Source: Herbaspirillum sp. CF444
GTDB taxonomy: Bacteria > Pseudomonadota > Gammaproteobacteria > Burkholderiales > Burkholderiaceae_D
Length of the DNA stretch: 40,946 bases
NCBI RefSeq assembly: GCF_000282135.1
Contig: NZ_AKJW01000121.1
Coordinates: forward strand, 1-40,946
Reading direction: 5' to 3'
In this document: in pieces, positions 32,611 through 40,940 of the stretch
Layout of the letters: every line of letters starts with the position of its first letter
Numbering within the stretch: the first letter of the stretch is position 1
The notes under the pieces: generated by a model
The model's database searches: none
What the model was told of the DNA's origin: nothing
What the model saw: only the letters and a program-made list of their open reading frames with translations
Position numbers and translations under genes: made by a program

Positions 32611-33507
32611 ATGAACCTCGACGCCAACTCCCTGATCATCTTTTGCCACGTTGCCAAGGCCGGCAGCCTGAGCAAGGCGGCCAAGGCGCTGAGCCTGTCG
32701 CGTTCGGCGCTGAGCCATCGCATCAAGGCGATAGAAACGCGGCTGGGTTGCCAGTTGCTCATGCGCACCACGCGCCGCGTTGGCCTGACTGAGGCGGGAT
32801 ATCGTCTGGCGGCGCACGCCGACCGCATGGCCGATATCCTCAAGGACGCCAACATGCTGGCGCACGGCCTCAACGAAGACACCTCAGGACTGGTGCGCAT
32901 CTCGGCGCCGCTGGCGCTGGGCGCAGTCTGGCTCAAGCCTTTGCTGATGTCCTACATGAAAGCCAATCCGCGTGTGCAGGTCGATTTGCGCTTCAGCGAG
33001 CAGGCGGTCGACATCACCAGCGATCCGGTCGACCTGGCGATCCGCGTGGCCTCTCAATTGCCGGAGAATGTCGTGGCGCGCAAGCTGTTCGGCATTTCGT
33101 GGCGGCTTTGCGCCAGCCCGGACCTGGCAGGGCGCTATGCTGTCGAGCTGGCGGCAGGCGACTTGCAGACGGTTCCGCTGGCCGGGTTCGCGCGCAGCAG
33201 GCAGTTCGTGCAACCGGTGATCCAGCAGAGCGGCAAGAAATTGCAATGCCCGGCGGAACCGGTATTGTTGTCGAACGATCTCGACGTGGTGCGCGAGTCG
33301 GCGCGCAGTTCGCTGTGCATGGCGGTGATGCCCGATTATTTCGTCGACGAAGACATTGCCGCGGGACGTCTGGTGGATCTTTATCCGGAGGCGCGCGTCG
33401 ATGTCGGTTTCGGCGAACAGGTCTATGCCTTGCATTTGCCGGGCAAGTTGTTGCCGGCGCGGGTGCGCAGCCTGATTACCTTCCTGGCGCAGGAAAGTGC
33501 AAAGTAG
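32611..33507 (+). CDS. LysR-family transcriptional regulator
   Basis: The protein of 298 residues has the LysR helix-turn-helix (IIFCHVAKAGSLSKAAKAL, LSRSALSHRIKAIETRLG) and substrate-binding domain (LVRISAPLALGAVWLKPLLM, DLAIRVASQLPENVVARKLF). This style matches the large CrgA/AaeR-like branch whose members commonly control a neighbouring divergent gene. Here that is the alpha/beta hydrolase. The start ATG is preceded by a weak purine-rich stretch. Confidence 0.93.
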   Translation: MNLDANSLIIFCHVAKAGSLSKAAKALSLSRSALSHRIKAIETRLGCQLLMRTTRRVGLTEAGYRLAAHADRMADILKDANMLAHGLNEDTSGLVRISAPLALGAVWLKPLLMSYMKANPRVQVDLRFSEQAVDITSDPVDLAIRVASQLPENVVARKLFGISWRLCASPDLAGRYAVELAAGDLQTVPLAGFARSRQFVQPVIQQSGKKLQCPAEPVLLSNDLDVVRESARSSLCMAVMPDYFVDEDIAAGRLVDLYPEARVDVGFGEQVYALHLPGKLLPARVRSLITFLAQESAK

Positions 33508-33685
33508 CGATTACCGAAGCGACGGCACTGTTGAGTTTTTCTGGACGATGCATATCGATACATATGGTAATAATTTTTATGAAAAAGCACTTCCCAAGCA
33601 CAAAAGAATTGACGTAGTATCGTCGACGGATCTCCTTGATCCAACGTCGCTCGGACGGTTCCGGGCGCTCACGTGAAAGTACAAC

Positions 33686-34963
33686 ATGACTCAATCCCGC
33701 AGTCCGCGCAGCTTTGCGCGCATCGATCGCCTTCCCCCCTACGTTTTCAACATCACCGCCGAGCTCAAGATGGCGGCGCGCCGTCGCGGCGAAGACATCA
33801 TCGACATGTCGATGGGCAATCCCGACGGCGCCACGCCCAAACACATCGTCGAGAAGCTGGTCGAAGTGGCGCAGCGTCCCGACACGCACGGTTATTCGGC
33901 GTCCAAAGGCATCCCGCGCCTGCGCCGGGCCATCACGCATTGGTACAAGAGCCGCTACGACGTCGACTTCAATCCCGATAGCGAAGCCATCGTCACCATC
34001 GGTTCCAAGGAGGGGCTCGCGCATCTGATGCTGGCGACGCTGGACAAGGGCGACACCGTGCTGGTGCCGAATCCGAGTTACCCGATTCATATCTATGGCG
34101 CAGTGATCGCCGGCGCCGATATCCGCTCGGTGCGCATGAGCCCGGATGTCGACTTCTTTTCCGAGCTGGAGCGCGCGATCCGCGAGAGCTATCCCAAGCC
34201 GAAGATGATGGTGCTGGGCTTCCCGTCCAATCCGACGGCGCAATGCGTGGAGCTGGAATTTTTCGAGCGCGTGGTCAAGCTGGCGCGCGAACACAATATC
34301 CTCGTGGTGCATGACCTGGCTTATGCCGACATCACCTTCGACGGCTGGAAAGCGCCGTCGATCATGCAGGTGGAAGGCGCGCGCGACGTCGCGGTGGAAT
34401 TCTTCACGCTATCGAAGAGCTACAACATGGCCGGCTGGCGCATCGGCTTCATGGTCGGCAACAAGGAGCTGGTGGCGGCGCTGGCGCGCATCAAGAGCTA
34501 TCACGACTATGGCAGTTTCACGCCGGTGCAGGTGGCTGCGATCGCCGCGCTGGAGGGCGATCAAAGCTGCGTGGAAGAAATCCGCGCCAACTACGAAAGT
34601 CGCCGCAACGTGCTGGTGAAAGGCTTGCACGAAGCCGGCTGGATGGTGGACGTGCCGAAGGCGTCGATGTATATCTGGGCGCGTATTCCGGAGGCGTATC
34701 GCCATCTCGGCTCGCTGGAATTCTCGCGTCAGCTGCTCGAAAAAGCCAAGGTCTGCGTGTCGCCCGGCATCGGCTTCGGCGAGTATGGCGACGACTATGT
34801 GCGTTTCGCATTGATCGAAAACGAATCGCGCATCCGCCAGGCCGTCCGCGGCATCAAGGCTATGTTGCGCGGTGAAAAAGCGGACAAGATGGACGCGGGC
34901 GACAAGCCCGCGCCGACCGTGACGGTCAAGCCAAAAAGACCGGGCCCAGCGCACCAAGGGTAA
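33686..34963 (+). CDS. PLP-dependent aminotransferase, AlaC-like
   Basis: The protein of 425 residues is a class I aminotransferase related to AlaC (glutamate-pyruvate aminotransferase). Features are [40 protein letters not shown], the cofactor-binding Asp210 and Tyr213, the PLP lysine Lys244 ([15 protein letters not shown]) and the carboxylate-binding arginine near the end ([15 protein letters not shown]). The last 25 residues (rich in K, P and D) are an unusual tail. It lies alone, and its last 38 bases overlap the 3' end of the convergent CopD-like gene. Confidence 0.9.
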   Translation: MTQSRSPRSFARIDRLPPYVFNITAELKMAARRRGEDIIDMSMGNPDGATPKHIVEKLVEVAQRPDTHGYSASKGIPRLRRAITHWYKSRYDVDFNPDSEAIVTIGSKEGLAHLMLATLDKGDTVLVPNPSYPIHIYGAVIAGADIRSVRMSPDVDFFSELERAIRESYPKPKMMVLGFPSNPTAQCVELEFFERVVKLAREHNILVVHDLAYADITFDGWKAPSIMQVEGARDVAVEFFTLSKSYNMAGWRIGFMVGNKELVAALARIKSYHDYGSFTPVQVAAIAALEGDQSCVEEIRANYESRRNVLVKGLHEAGWMVDVPKASMYIWARIPEAYRHLGSLEFSRQLLEKAKVCVSPGIGFGEYGDDYVRFALIENESRIRQAVRGIKAMLRGEKADKMDAGDKPAPTVTVKPKRPGPAHQG

Positions 34964-35378
34964 TCACCAGCAGGCCGAGGATCAGGTTGATGCCGACGAT
35001 GCGACGAATCTGCGCGAGCGCCGCACCGCCGGCGCTCCAGTCTTCCGCCGCGACGGCGCGCCTGAGGCGCTTGAACGGCGCGAAGAACACGTGCGTAAAG
35101 ATCAGCATCATCAGGATGCCGAGGCCGGCCATGGCGGAGACATACAGCGGCGGCTTGCCCATCTGCGCCATCATGTGCAGGCCGCTCGCCAGGATCAGCA
35201 GGATGGACAGCCAGACCCAGGCGAAGAATTTCGCGAACACGCCGGCCCACAGCGTCAGGCGCTGCGGCGGTTGCAACACGGCGCCGGCGACGGGACGCAG
35301 GCACTGGTAGGCGAAAAACATGCCGCCGACCCAGACCGTGAAACCGAGGATGTGCAAGTACTTGGCAAAGAGCATCAT
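34926..35378 (-). CDS. CopD-like integral membrane protein
   Basis: The protein of 150 residues has four membrane segments and begins [21 protein letters not shown], with the histidine-containing first helix typical of the CopD (copper resistance D) family; [17 protein letters not shown] follows in the middle. Such small CopD-domain proteins are widespread in betaproteobacteria, and their role is uncertain. There is no CopC or other copper gene nearby. The start could be either of two adjacent ATG codons. Confidence 0.85.
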   Translation of the reverse strand: MMLFAKYLHILGFTVWVGGMFFAYQCLRPVAGAVLQPPQRLTLWAGVFAKFFAWVWLSILLILASGLHMMAQMGKPPLYVSAMAGLGILMMLIFTHVFFAPFKRLRRAVAAEDWSAGGAALAQIRRIVGINLILGLLVITLGALGPVFLA

Positions 35379-35530
35379 GGCAGGGAAAATAAAAGAGTAA
35401 GGAAAAGGCGGCGGAGGCGCCGATGAACCCGGATTGTCGCATGTCCGGAGCGGATCGATGCGTTACCATCTTCGAGACTCACGCTGCCGGTCGCAGCAGA
35501 TAAAAGTAAAAACGCTAAGGATTGCATTTC

Positions 35531-36388
35531 ATGGTCACGCTAAGCGCATTGCATGTCTATCCCATCAAATCCTGCGGCGGCATCGATTTGTCCGAAGCCG
35601 GCATCGGCGAGCTCGGGCTCGCCATGGACAGGCACTGGATGCTGATCGATCGCGACGGACGGTTCTTGTCGCAACGCGAGCATCCGCTGATGGCCACTGT
35701 CAAGACCGCTTTGGCGGACGACGCCTTGATTGTACGAGCGCCAGGCATGCCGGAATTGCGCTTGCCGCTGGAACTTGCCGGCTCCGCCGCCAACTTGTCC
35801 GCAACCATCTGGACCGACGCCGTGCAGGCGCTGGATTGCGGCGAGCGGGCGCATGAATGGTTCTCTTCCTATTTCGGCGCCGATGCGCGGCTGGTCCGCT
35901 TCAATCCGGCGGAGCAGCGTATCTGCAACCGCAAATGGACCGGCGATGCGGTTGCCACGACGCAGTTTTCCGATGGCTTTCCGTTGCTGGTGGTCAGCGA
36001 ATCGTCGCTGGAGGATCTGAATCAGCGCATGAGGAAGAAAGGCGCGCCGGCCATTCCTATGAATCGTTTTCGCCCCAATGTGGTGTTGTCAGGCCTCGAT
36101 GCGTACGAAGAAGATTATGTCGACACGCTGACGCTGGGCGAGCCGGGCGGTGAAATCGTTTTGCGCATGGTAAAGCCGTGCGCGCGTTGCCCGATGCCGG
36201 GAATTGATCAGGAAACCGGTCGGAGCAGCGCGCAATGGCCGAACGAGCCGCTCGACACGCTGGCGACCTATCGCGCCAACGAGCGCGTGGACGGCGGGCT
36301 GACGTTCGGGCAAAACGCCATCGTGATCCAGGGGCAGGGCAATCTGCTGCGTGTCGGGCAGCAGGCGCATATCGAACTTGATTTCTGA
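35531..36388 (+). CDS. MOSC-domain protein (YcbX/mARC-like)
   Basis: The protein of 285 residues has an N-terminal MOSC_N barrel (LHVYPIKSCGGIDLSEAGI, LAMDRHWMLIDRDGRFLSQRE) and a C-terminal MOSC domain. RFRPNVVLSG and the molybdenum-ligand region VKPCARCPMPGID are visible. Related enzymes (YcbX, mARC) bind molybdenum cofactor and reduce N-hydroxylated bases. E. coli YcbX has a C-terminal ferredoxin domain that is absent here, so a separate electron donor would be needed. The ATG is preceded by AAGGA ten bases upstream. Confidence 0.92.
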   Translation: MVTLSALHVYPIKSCGGIDLSEAGIGELGLAMDRHWMLIDRDGRFLSQREHPLMATVKTALADDALIVRAPGMPELRLPLELAGSAANLSATIWTDAVQALDCGERAHEWFSSYFGADARLVRFNPAEQRICNRKWTGDAVATTQFSDGFPLLVVSESSLEDLNQRMRKKGAPAIPMNRFRPNVVLSGLDAYEEDYVDTLTLGEPGGEIVLRMVKPCARCPMPGIDQETGRSSAQWPNEPLDTLATYRANERVDGGLTFGQNAIVIQGQGNLLRVGQQAHIELDF

Positions 36389-36432
36389 CGGGCATCTTGT
36401 TCCTCTTGTGCTTCCTGCGTTTCGCGTTTCGG

Positions 36433-36453
36433 CAGTCGCCGCATCAGCGACTG
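36433..36453. other. Hairpin downstream of the MOSC gene
   Basis: CAGTCGC (36433-36439) and GCGACTG (36447-36453) form a perfect 7-pair stem with a 7-base loop, 45 bases after the MOSC stop. No T tract follows on either strand, so it is not a standard intrinsic terminator, though it could still stall or protect the transcript end. Confidence 0.45.
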
Positions 36454-36616
36454 TCATCGTCCTGAAACATTCCCATCGTTCTCATTTTCACTTCTTTGAG
36501 GTACATTCTTTGTCGCTGTTCCGGACAGTGCGGACATGGGGATTTGCGACCTTGTGTCCGGAGGTCCGGCTCGAATGACCATCATTGACTATGTTAAGAA
36601 TCTGGGGAATGCAAGA

Positions 36617-37762
36617 ATGAAACTGCTGGATTCTTTGAAACTGTTCGGCCTGGGCGCGGCGATGCTGTTATCGGTGCACGCCACGGCGGCGGACAGAACG
36701 GTATTGATCGGCTATGCCGCACCGTTGAGCGGCGCATCCGGTTCCATCGGCGCCAGCCTCGTGCATGCGGCGGAGATTGCCGTCGACGACGCCAACCGGC
36801 AAGCCATCCATATCGACGGCGACAAGCTGGTGTTCAAATTGCTGACGCAGGACGATCGCTCCGATCCGCGCACCGGACTGTTGGTCGCCGAGTACTTCGT
36901 CAAGAGCGGCGTGGCCGGCGTCATCGGTCATTGGAATTCCGGCGTCGGCATCCCGGCGTCGCAGATTTACAAGAAGGCGGACATCGTGCAGATCGCCCAG
37001 GCGACCACCGCGCATGCGTATACGGAACAATCCTTTCCGACGACGTTTCGCATCGTCCCGCACGACGATGAAGGCGCCGGCTACACGGCCGAATATGTGG
37101 TCCGCCAGATGAAGTCGCGGCGCATTGCGATCATCGACGACCAGACTCCCTTCGGTACGGGATACGCCAGACACTTTGCGCAAATGGTCGAATCGCTCAA
37201 AGGCAATATCGTCAGCCAGTTCGGCGTCAGCAGCCGCACTTCGAATTTCAATGCGGTTCTGCGCAGCGTCAAAAAACAGGATCCCGATGTCGTCTTTTTC
37301 GGCGGACTCGATGCGCAGGCGGGACAGTTGGCGAAGGAGTTGAGACGCTTCGACATCAATGCGCCGCTGGTCGGCGTCGGCGGCACGGTCGGCGCGCAAT
37401 ATCTGCAGGTCGCCGGCGAAGCGGGCAACGGCACCGTCGCGCTGGAGCCGGGTCAGCCTTCCTACAAAGGCGCGCAGTGGCTGCAGTTCGAGAAAGCCTA
37501 CAAGAGCCGGTTTGGCGAGGACATGGGCCTGTATGCGCCGTTCTCCTATGATGCGGTGCAGGTGCTGGTGGCGGCGATCAAGCAAGCCAATTCCCTGGAT
37601 CGCCAGAAAATCATTGCCGCCATGCATCAGGTCCGGCATAACGGACTGACCGGTCCGATTTCTTTCGATGCGGACGGCAACCTGGCCAATCCGGTATTCA
37701 CGATTTTCGAGGTAAAGAATCAAAAGTGGGTGCCGCTGAAGGTCATCGGCGGTAAAAAATGA
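36617..37762 (+). CDS. Branched-chain amino acid-type ABC transporter substrate-binding protein (orphan)
   Basis: The protein of 381 residues has a signal peptide (about residues 1-25, cleaved near ATA) and the type I periplasmic binding fold of LivJ/LivK proteins. Typical segments are IGYAAPLSGASGSIG, GVAGVIGHWNSGVGIPASQIY, SYKGAQWLQFEKAYKSRFGED and APFSYDAVQVLVAAIKQA. The ligand is likely an amino acid, amide or small acid. No permease or ATPase gene lies within the window on either side, so it must work with a transporter encoded elsewhere or as a sensor. An in-frame ATG upstream (MTIIDYV) gives an atypical start. Confidence 0.9.
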   Translation: MKLLDSLKLFGLGAAMLLSVHATAADRTVLIGYAAPLSGASGSIGASLVHAAEIAVDDANRQAIHIDGDKLVFKLLTQDDRSDPRTGLLVAEYFVKSGVAGVIGHWNSGVGIPASQIYKKADIVQIAQATTAHAYTEQSFPTTFRIVPHDDEGAGYTAEYVVRQMKSRRIAIIDDQTPFGTGYARHFAQMVESLKGNIVSQFGVSSRTSNFNAVLRSVKKQDPDVVFFGGLDAQAGQLAKELRRFDINAPLVGVGGTVGAQYLQVAGEAGNGTVALEPGQPSYKGAQWLQFEKAYKSRFGEDMGLYAPFSYDAVQVLVAAIKQANSLDRQKIIAAMHQVRHNGLTGPISFDADGNLANPVFTIFEVKNQKWVPLKVIGGKK

Positions 37763-37833
37763 AGCCCGGAAAAATGGCGGCCCGCCAGATACGGTGACAT
37801 AATCGGTTTTCCACTTTTCGCCTCCCAGAGTCC

Positions 37834-38145
37834 ATGCCCATCATTCGCGTCATCACTGCCGTCAACTACAACAAGCAAGGCAACGTGCAATACGTGCGCT
37901 GGGGATTGGCGAACACGGACACCAATCGCTGGATGGCCGCGCCGAGCGAGAGCCACGTGATCCACGTGCTGGAAGCGCTCAAGTACGGCGAAGAAGTCTG
38001 GACCGTCTTTGCCGATGGCGACAAGATCGTGCCGGGGCCGCGCGTACAAGCCGTCAAACTGAGGCCGGGCCTGAAAACCATCGCGCTGCAGCATCCGGAA
38101 GGCGAAGAGCCGGCGCATACGCTGGAACGCATGGCGGTATTCTGA
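37834..38145 (+). CDS. Small conserved-looking protein of unknown function (103 residues)
   Basis: The product is compact and strand-rich (IIRVITAVNYNKQGNVQYVRWG, VIHVLEALKYGEEVWTVFADG), without signal peptide or membrane segment. It has a faint likeness to small DUF3892-type proteins in its first strands, which I hold with low confidence. No clear ribosome site is visible before the ATG. It lies 71 bases after the binding-protein gene on the same strand. Confidence 0.75.
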   Translation: MPIIRVITAVNYNKQGNVQYVRWGLANTDTNRWMAAPSESHVIHVLEALKYGEEVWTVFADGDKIVPGPRVQAVKLRPGLKTIALQHPEGEEPAHTLERMAVF

Positions 38146-38350
38146 GCACCTGACAAAACCAACACCAAGCTTGTCGACGGCGATTGTTCTGCAGCGTGAG
38201 GGATCGCGTCGCGGGATGCCGCCGGACGTCAATCAAGCGAGTTCTGCAAGCGCTGTTGAGATTGTGTGATGCGAGGGGGCGGAGACGCCAGCGTAGAGAT
38301 CGCCTCTGAAAACGCCGGTGGCATCTTCAGAGGGACAAGAGGAAGTATTA

Positions 38351-38854
38351 CTTCTTTGGACGGCCGACTTTCAGCGGCGTCAATCCTGCCAGCAGCGTCT
38401 TCAGCTTGCCGGTTTCCAGATTCTTGATCAGCGACACGCCGATGCGCAGCAGATCGCTCTTCTTGATTTCAAAGCCGGCTTTCAGGCAAGCCTTCTTGAC
38501 CTGGCCCAGCACTTCGTATTCGGTTTCCGGCATGGTGAAGCTGTCGCGGACTTGCTTGATCTTCTTGAGCTTCACTTCGGTTTTCTTCACTGTCTTGATT
38601 GCCGTTTTCGCGACTGGTGCGAGCGGCTTCTTCAGCGCAGGTGCGATTGTTTTGACAACGGCTTTCACTGCAGGCTTCTTGGCGATCTTTGCCTTGGCTG
38701 GTGCGGCTACCTTCTTCACGGCAGGTTTTGCAGCTGGCTTGACGGCAGCCTTTGCGACGACGGTCGGCTTGATTGCTGGCTTGGCCGGCAGGGCTGGCGC
38801 CTTCGCTGGTGTTGCGCGCACAGCTGTTTTTGCTTGAGGTTTTTGTGTTGCCAT
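38351..38854 (-). CDS. Histone H1-like KPA-rich protein with ribbon-helix-helix-like C-terminus
   Basis: The protein of 168 residues has two parts. Residues 1-103 are almost entirely lysine, alanine, proline and valine in AKPA/KKPAVK-type repeats, like eukaryotic H1 tails and bacterial HctB/AlgP-type nucleoid proteins. Residues 104-160 form a compact domain (FTMPETEYEVLGQVKKAC, IKKSDLLRIGVSLI) resembling a ribbon-helix-helix DNA-binding unit, and the protein ends GRPKK, similar to an AT-hook. It should coat or organise DNA. A strong AT-rich promoter and an AGGAG ribosome site precede it. The coding region is repetitive, so strain length variation is likely. Confidence 0.85.
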
Positions 38855-38881
38855 GGTTGCTCCTGAATAAATAATATAAAC

Positions 38882-38910
38882 AATATATATATATTTTCAC
38901 TACTGCGCAA
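38882..38910 (-). promoter_or_regulatory. Sigma70-type promoter of the histone-like gene
   Basis: On the minus strand TTGCGC (38910-38905) and TATATT (38887-38882) are separated by 17 bases, within a run of alternating A and T that should melt easily. The start would be near 38875, about 20 bases before the ATG, with AGGAG in between. Confidence 0.55.
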
Positions 38911-38964
38911 TAATAAAACGTACTACTGTTCTGATTTCAAAGAGATTTCTGTTTTTTCTTTCAA

Positions 38965-38990
38965 ATGAAAACGAATGTAATCGTTGTCAT
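38965..38990. promoter_or_regulatory. 26-base dyad upstream of the histone-like gene
   Basis: The pattern ATGA-n-AACGA-n-T-nn-A-n-TCGTT-n-TCAT has 10 of 13 base pairs symmetric. It lies about 55 bases upstream of the -35 element and 20 bases beyond the stop of the hydrolase gene. The length and AT-rich arms recall Fur-family sites, but it is not a match to the Fur consensus. No T tract follows, so a terminator is less likely. Confidence 0.5.
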
Positions 38991-39009
38991 CCTCATATGA
39001 ACATGTGCG

Positions 39010-39771
39010 TCATGTCCCCTTCATTGCTGCGTTTGCCCATGTCTGAATTTGCTGAGCCACCCAGGCCGGTTCATCCAGCGTCAGGTCGTGCCCGGCGCTC
39101 TCGTGCACGCGCAGCGGCGCCTGCCAGCGGCGCGCCAGCGTCGCGGAACAGCGCGGATTGACCAGCCGGTCGCCGCCGCCGGCCAGAATCAGCAAGGATG
39201 TTTTCGGGGCTTGCAGCGGTGCGCGATACTGCATCGCCGCAAGCAGCTGGCGCAGAGCATTCGCCTGCGTCACGGGATGTTCGTTGAGATAGCGCAGCCA
39301 TTCGCTGAGCAGGCCGGCCGGCGAATGGCGATTGCTGGTGAGGCGCAGTATCGTGCGCTCGCGCGCGGCCGCATCGGGACGACCCAGCGCCAGTCTCAGC
39401 AGCGCGGGATAGTTGCGCGGCCGCAGGCGCTGGTAGAACGGATTGAACGGACGCAGGCTGGTGTTGATCAGCACGGCCCGGTCGATCTCCTCCGGATGGC
39501 GCGTGCTCCAGTCGCAGGCAACTATCGCGCCCAGCGACAAAGCCAGCAGATTGTACGGCGGTGCGATGCCGCGTTCGGCCAGTTGGCGACGGCAGGCTTC
39601 GGTCATCTCTTCCACGCGCGACGGACTGCGCTTGCGATGCAGGCTGCCGTTGCCGGGCAGGTCCAGCATGACGATGCCGGCATCGGGAAAGCAGCCCGAC
39701 AGGAGGTGCGGGAATCCACCCCAGTGACGAGTTTCGCGCATCAGGCCGCGCAACAATATCCAGGACGTCAT
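39010..39771 (-). CDS. Alpha/beta hydrolase
   Basis: The protein of 253 residues has the alpha/beta hydrolase fold: oxyanion segment LLRGLMRETRHWGGF, nucleophile Ser79 in LLALSLGAIVACD (an A-x-S-x-G form of the usual elbow), an acid in AGGGDRLV and a histidine in SAGHDLTLD. The layout recalls BioH and related small carboxylesterases, but there are no biotin genes nearby. Its start overlaps the stop of the upstream M14 peptidase gene (ATGA), so the two are translated together and probably act on related substrates. Confidence 0.88.
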   Translation of the reverse strand: MTSWILLRGLMRETRHWGGFPHLLSGCFPDAGIVMLDLPGNGSLHRKRSPSRVEEMTEACRRQLAERGIAPPYNLLALSLGAIVACDWSTRHPEEIDRAVLINTSLRPFNPFYQRLRPRNYPALLRLALGRPDAAARERTILRLTSNRHSPAGLLSEWLRYLNEHPVTQANALRQLLAAMQYRAPLQAPKTSLLILAGGGDRLVNPRCSATLARRWQAPLRVHESAGHDLTLDEPAWVAQQIQTWANAAMKGT

Positions 39772-40763
39772 GCGCTCGTCACCCCGACCGGCGTGCTGCC
39801 GTCTTCACTGGGCAGCCAGTGCTTGTGCGCACAGGCCGCGCGCGTCAGAAAATCGAACCAGACCAGGTGGCTGCGCTGTACGCGCTGCAGGCGATGCGGT
39901 GCGTTCGGGTTGAACATGCCGGTGCGCGAAAACAATTGGCGCGGATTTTTCTTGACCCAGCGCCACGATCCCATTTCCAGCGTCAGCGGCAGGAAGACGT
40001 TGTCGGTTTCCGCCGCCGTCTGGATGTAGAGGTAATCCCACAGGTCGCCGTGCGTCAGGTACTGCAGGCTTTGCGGTTCGAACAGATAGTTGTGGTCGGC
40101 GTAGGTCTGGCTGAACAAATCCTTGAGCGCTTCGATCTGCGGCATGTGGCGTATCGGCTGCGAGCTGTGCGCGAAGGGAAACCAGATGCGGTCCTGCAGG
40201 CCGAATCCCGAGTGGCAATCCAGCGCGACGCTGAAGGCACGGCTGCTCAGTTCCTCGCGCACGACGTCGCACAGCGCCTGCGCCTCGGCCTCCATCGGCG
40301 CGTCGGCGGCGCCGCGATACCAGGGCAGGCGGGCGCTGAAGCGCTGACCGCCAAGCATGAAGGGGACTTTTTCGAGGGAATCGACCGGCGCGTTGCGCAT
40401 CAGGTCGACGCCGCTGGCGTTGCAGCGGGTGTTGTTCCACATGCCGGCCGGATTGACCAGCGGCATGAAGATCAGGCGCACCGATTCAAGCTGGTGGTGC
40501 AGCACCTTGTCCCATTTGAGCCGCCCGAGCAGGCTGCGCAGGAAGGCCAGCAGGATGCGCGTGCCGATGCGTTCCAGTCCGTGCACGCCGCCGAAGAAGC
40601 CGACCGCCGGCGCAGAAGGGTCCTTGCTGCCGATGCTGAGCACGTACACCGGGAAATGCTGCCCCTTGAATTCGACGTCGCAGGCGGAACGCGCCTCGAG
40701 CCATGGCGCGCCTGCCTGAATGATGCGTTCCAGTTCGGTCAGTTCGGGTAGCTTCAGATCCAT
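39768..40763 (-). CDS. M14-family zinc carboxypeptidase-like protein
   Basis: The cytosolic protein of 331 residues has the M14 zinc site: His61 and Glu64 in GGVHGLERIG and His184 in LDCHSGFG. The catalytic glutamate is probably Glu263 in TLEMGS. Substrate-binding residues lie in NPAGMWNNTRC and DLMRN. It resembles the branch related to succinylglutamate desuccinylase/aspartoacylase and DUF2817-type peptidases more than digestive carboxypeptidases. No signal peptide is present. It heads a two-gene unit with an alpha/beta hydrolase through a four-base overlap. The substrate is unknown. Confidence 0.87.
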   Translation of the reverse strand: MDLKLPELTELERIIQAGAPWLEARSACDVEFKGQHFPVYVLSIGSKDPSAPAVGFFGGVHGLERIGTRILLAFLRSLLGRLKWDKVLHHQLESVRLIFMPLVNPAGMWNNTRCNASGVDLMRNAPVDSLEKVPFMLGGQRFSARLPWYRGAADAPMEAEAQALCDVVREELSSRAFSVALDCHSGFGLQDRIWFPFAHSSQPIRHMPQIEALKDLFSQTYADHNYLFEPQSLQYLTHGDLWDYLYIQTAAETDNVFLPLTLEMGSWRWVKKNPRQLFSRTGMFNPNAPHRLQRVQRSHLVWFDFLTRAACAHKHWLPSEDGSTPVGVTSA

Positions 40764-40916
40764 GCGGCTGCCGGCTCCATGCGCTCAACGAGATGCGGCT
40801 TATTCTTGCACAGAATTGTCGCAGCAAAATGACAGTATTGTTTTAGAACTCATTTCATAAATAGGCGTGAGATGCGTTCTTCCCAGAAAGGGTGCTGGCA
40901 AGGCGTGCGACGCGTC

Positions 40917-40940
40917 GTGTGCCGGGGCACACGCAAGGAG
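40917..40940 (+). promoter_or_regulatory. Inverted repeat and ribosome site at the window end
   Basis: GTGTGCC-GG-GGCACAC (40917-40932) is a perfect inverted repeat. AAGGAG follows at 40935-40940 and the window ends six bases later, so a plus-strand start codon probably lies directly beyond base 40946. The hairpin would sit just before the ribosome site of that gene. Confidence 0.45.

Noticed and set aside
36433..36453. Intrinsic terminator after the MOSC gene
   Set aside because: The stem is perfect but no T tract follows on either strand, so I list it only as a hairpin.
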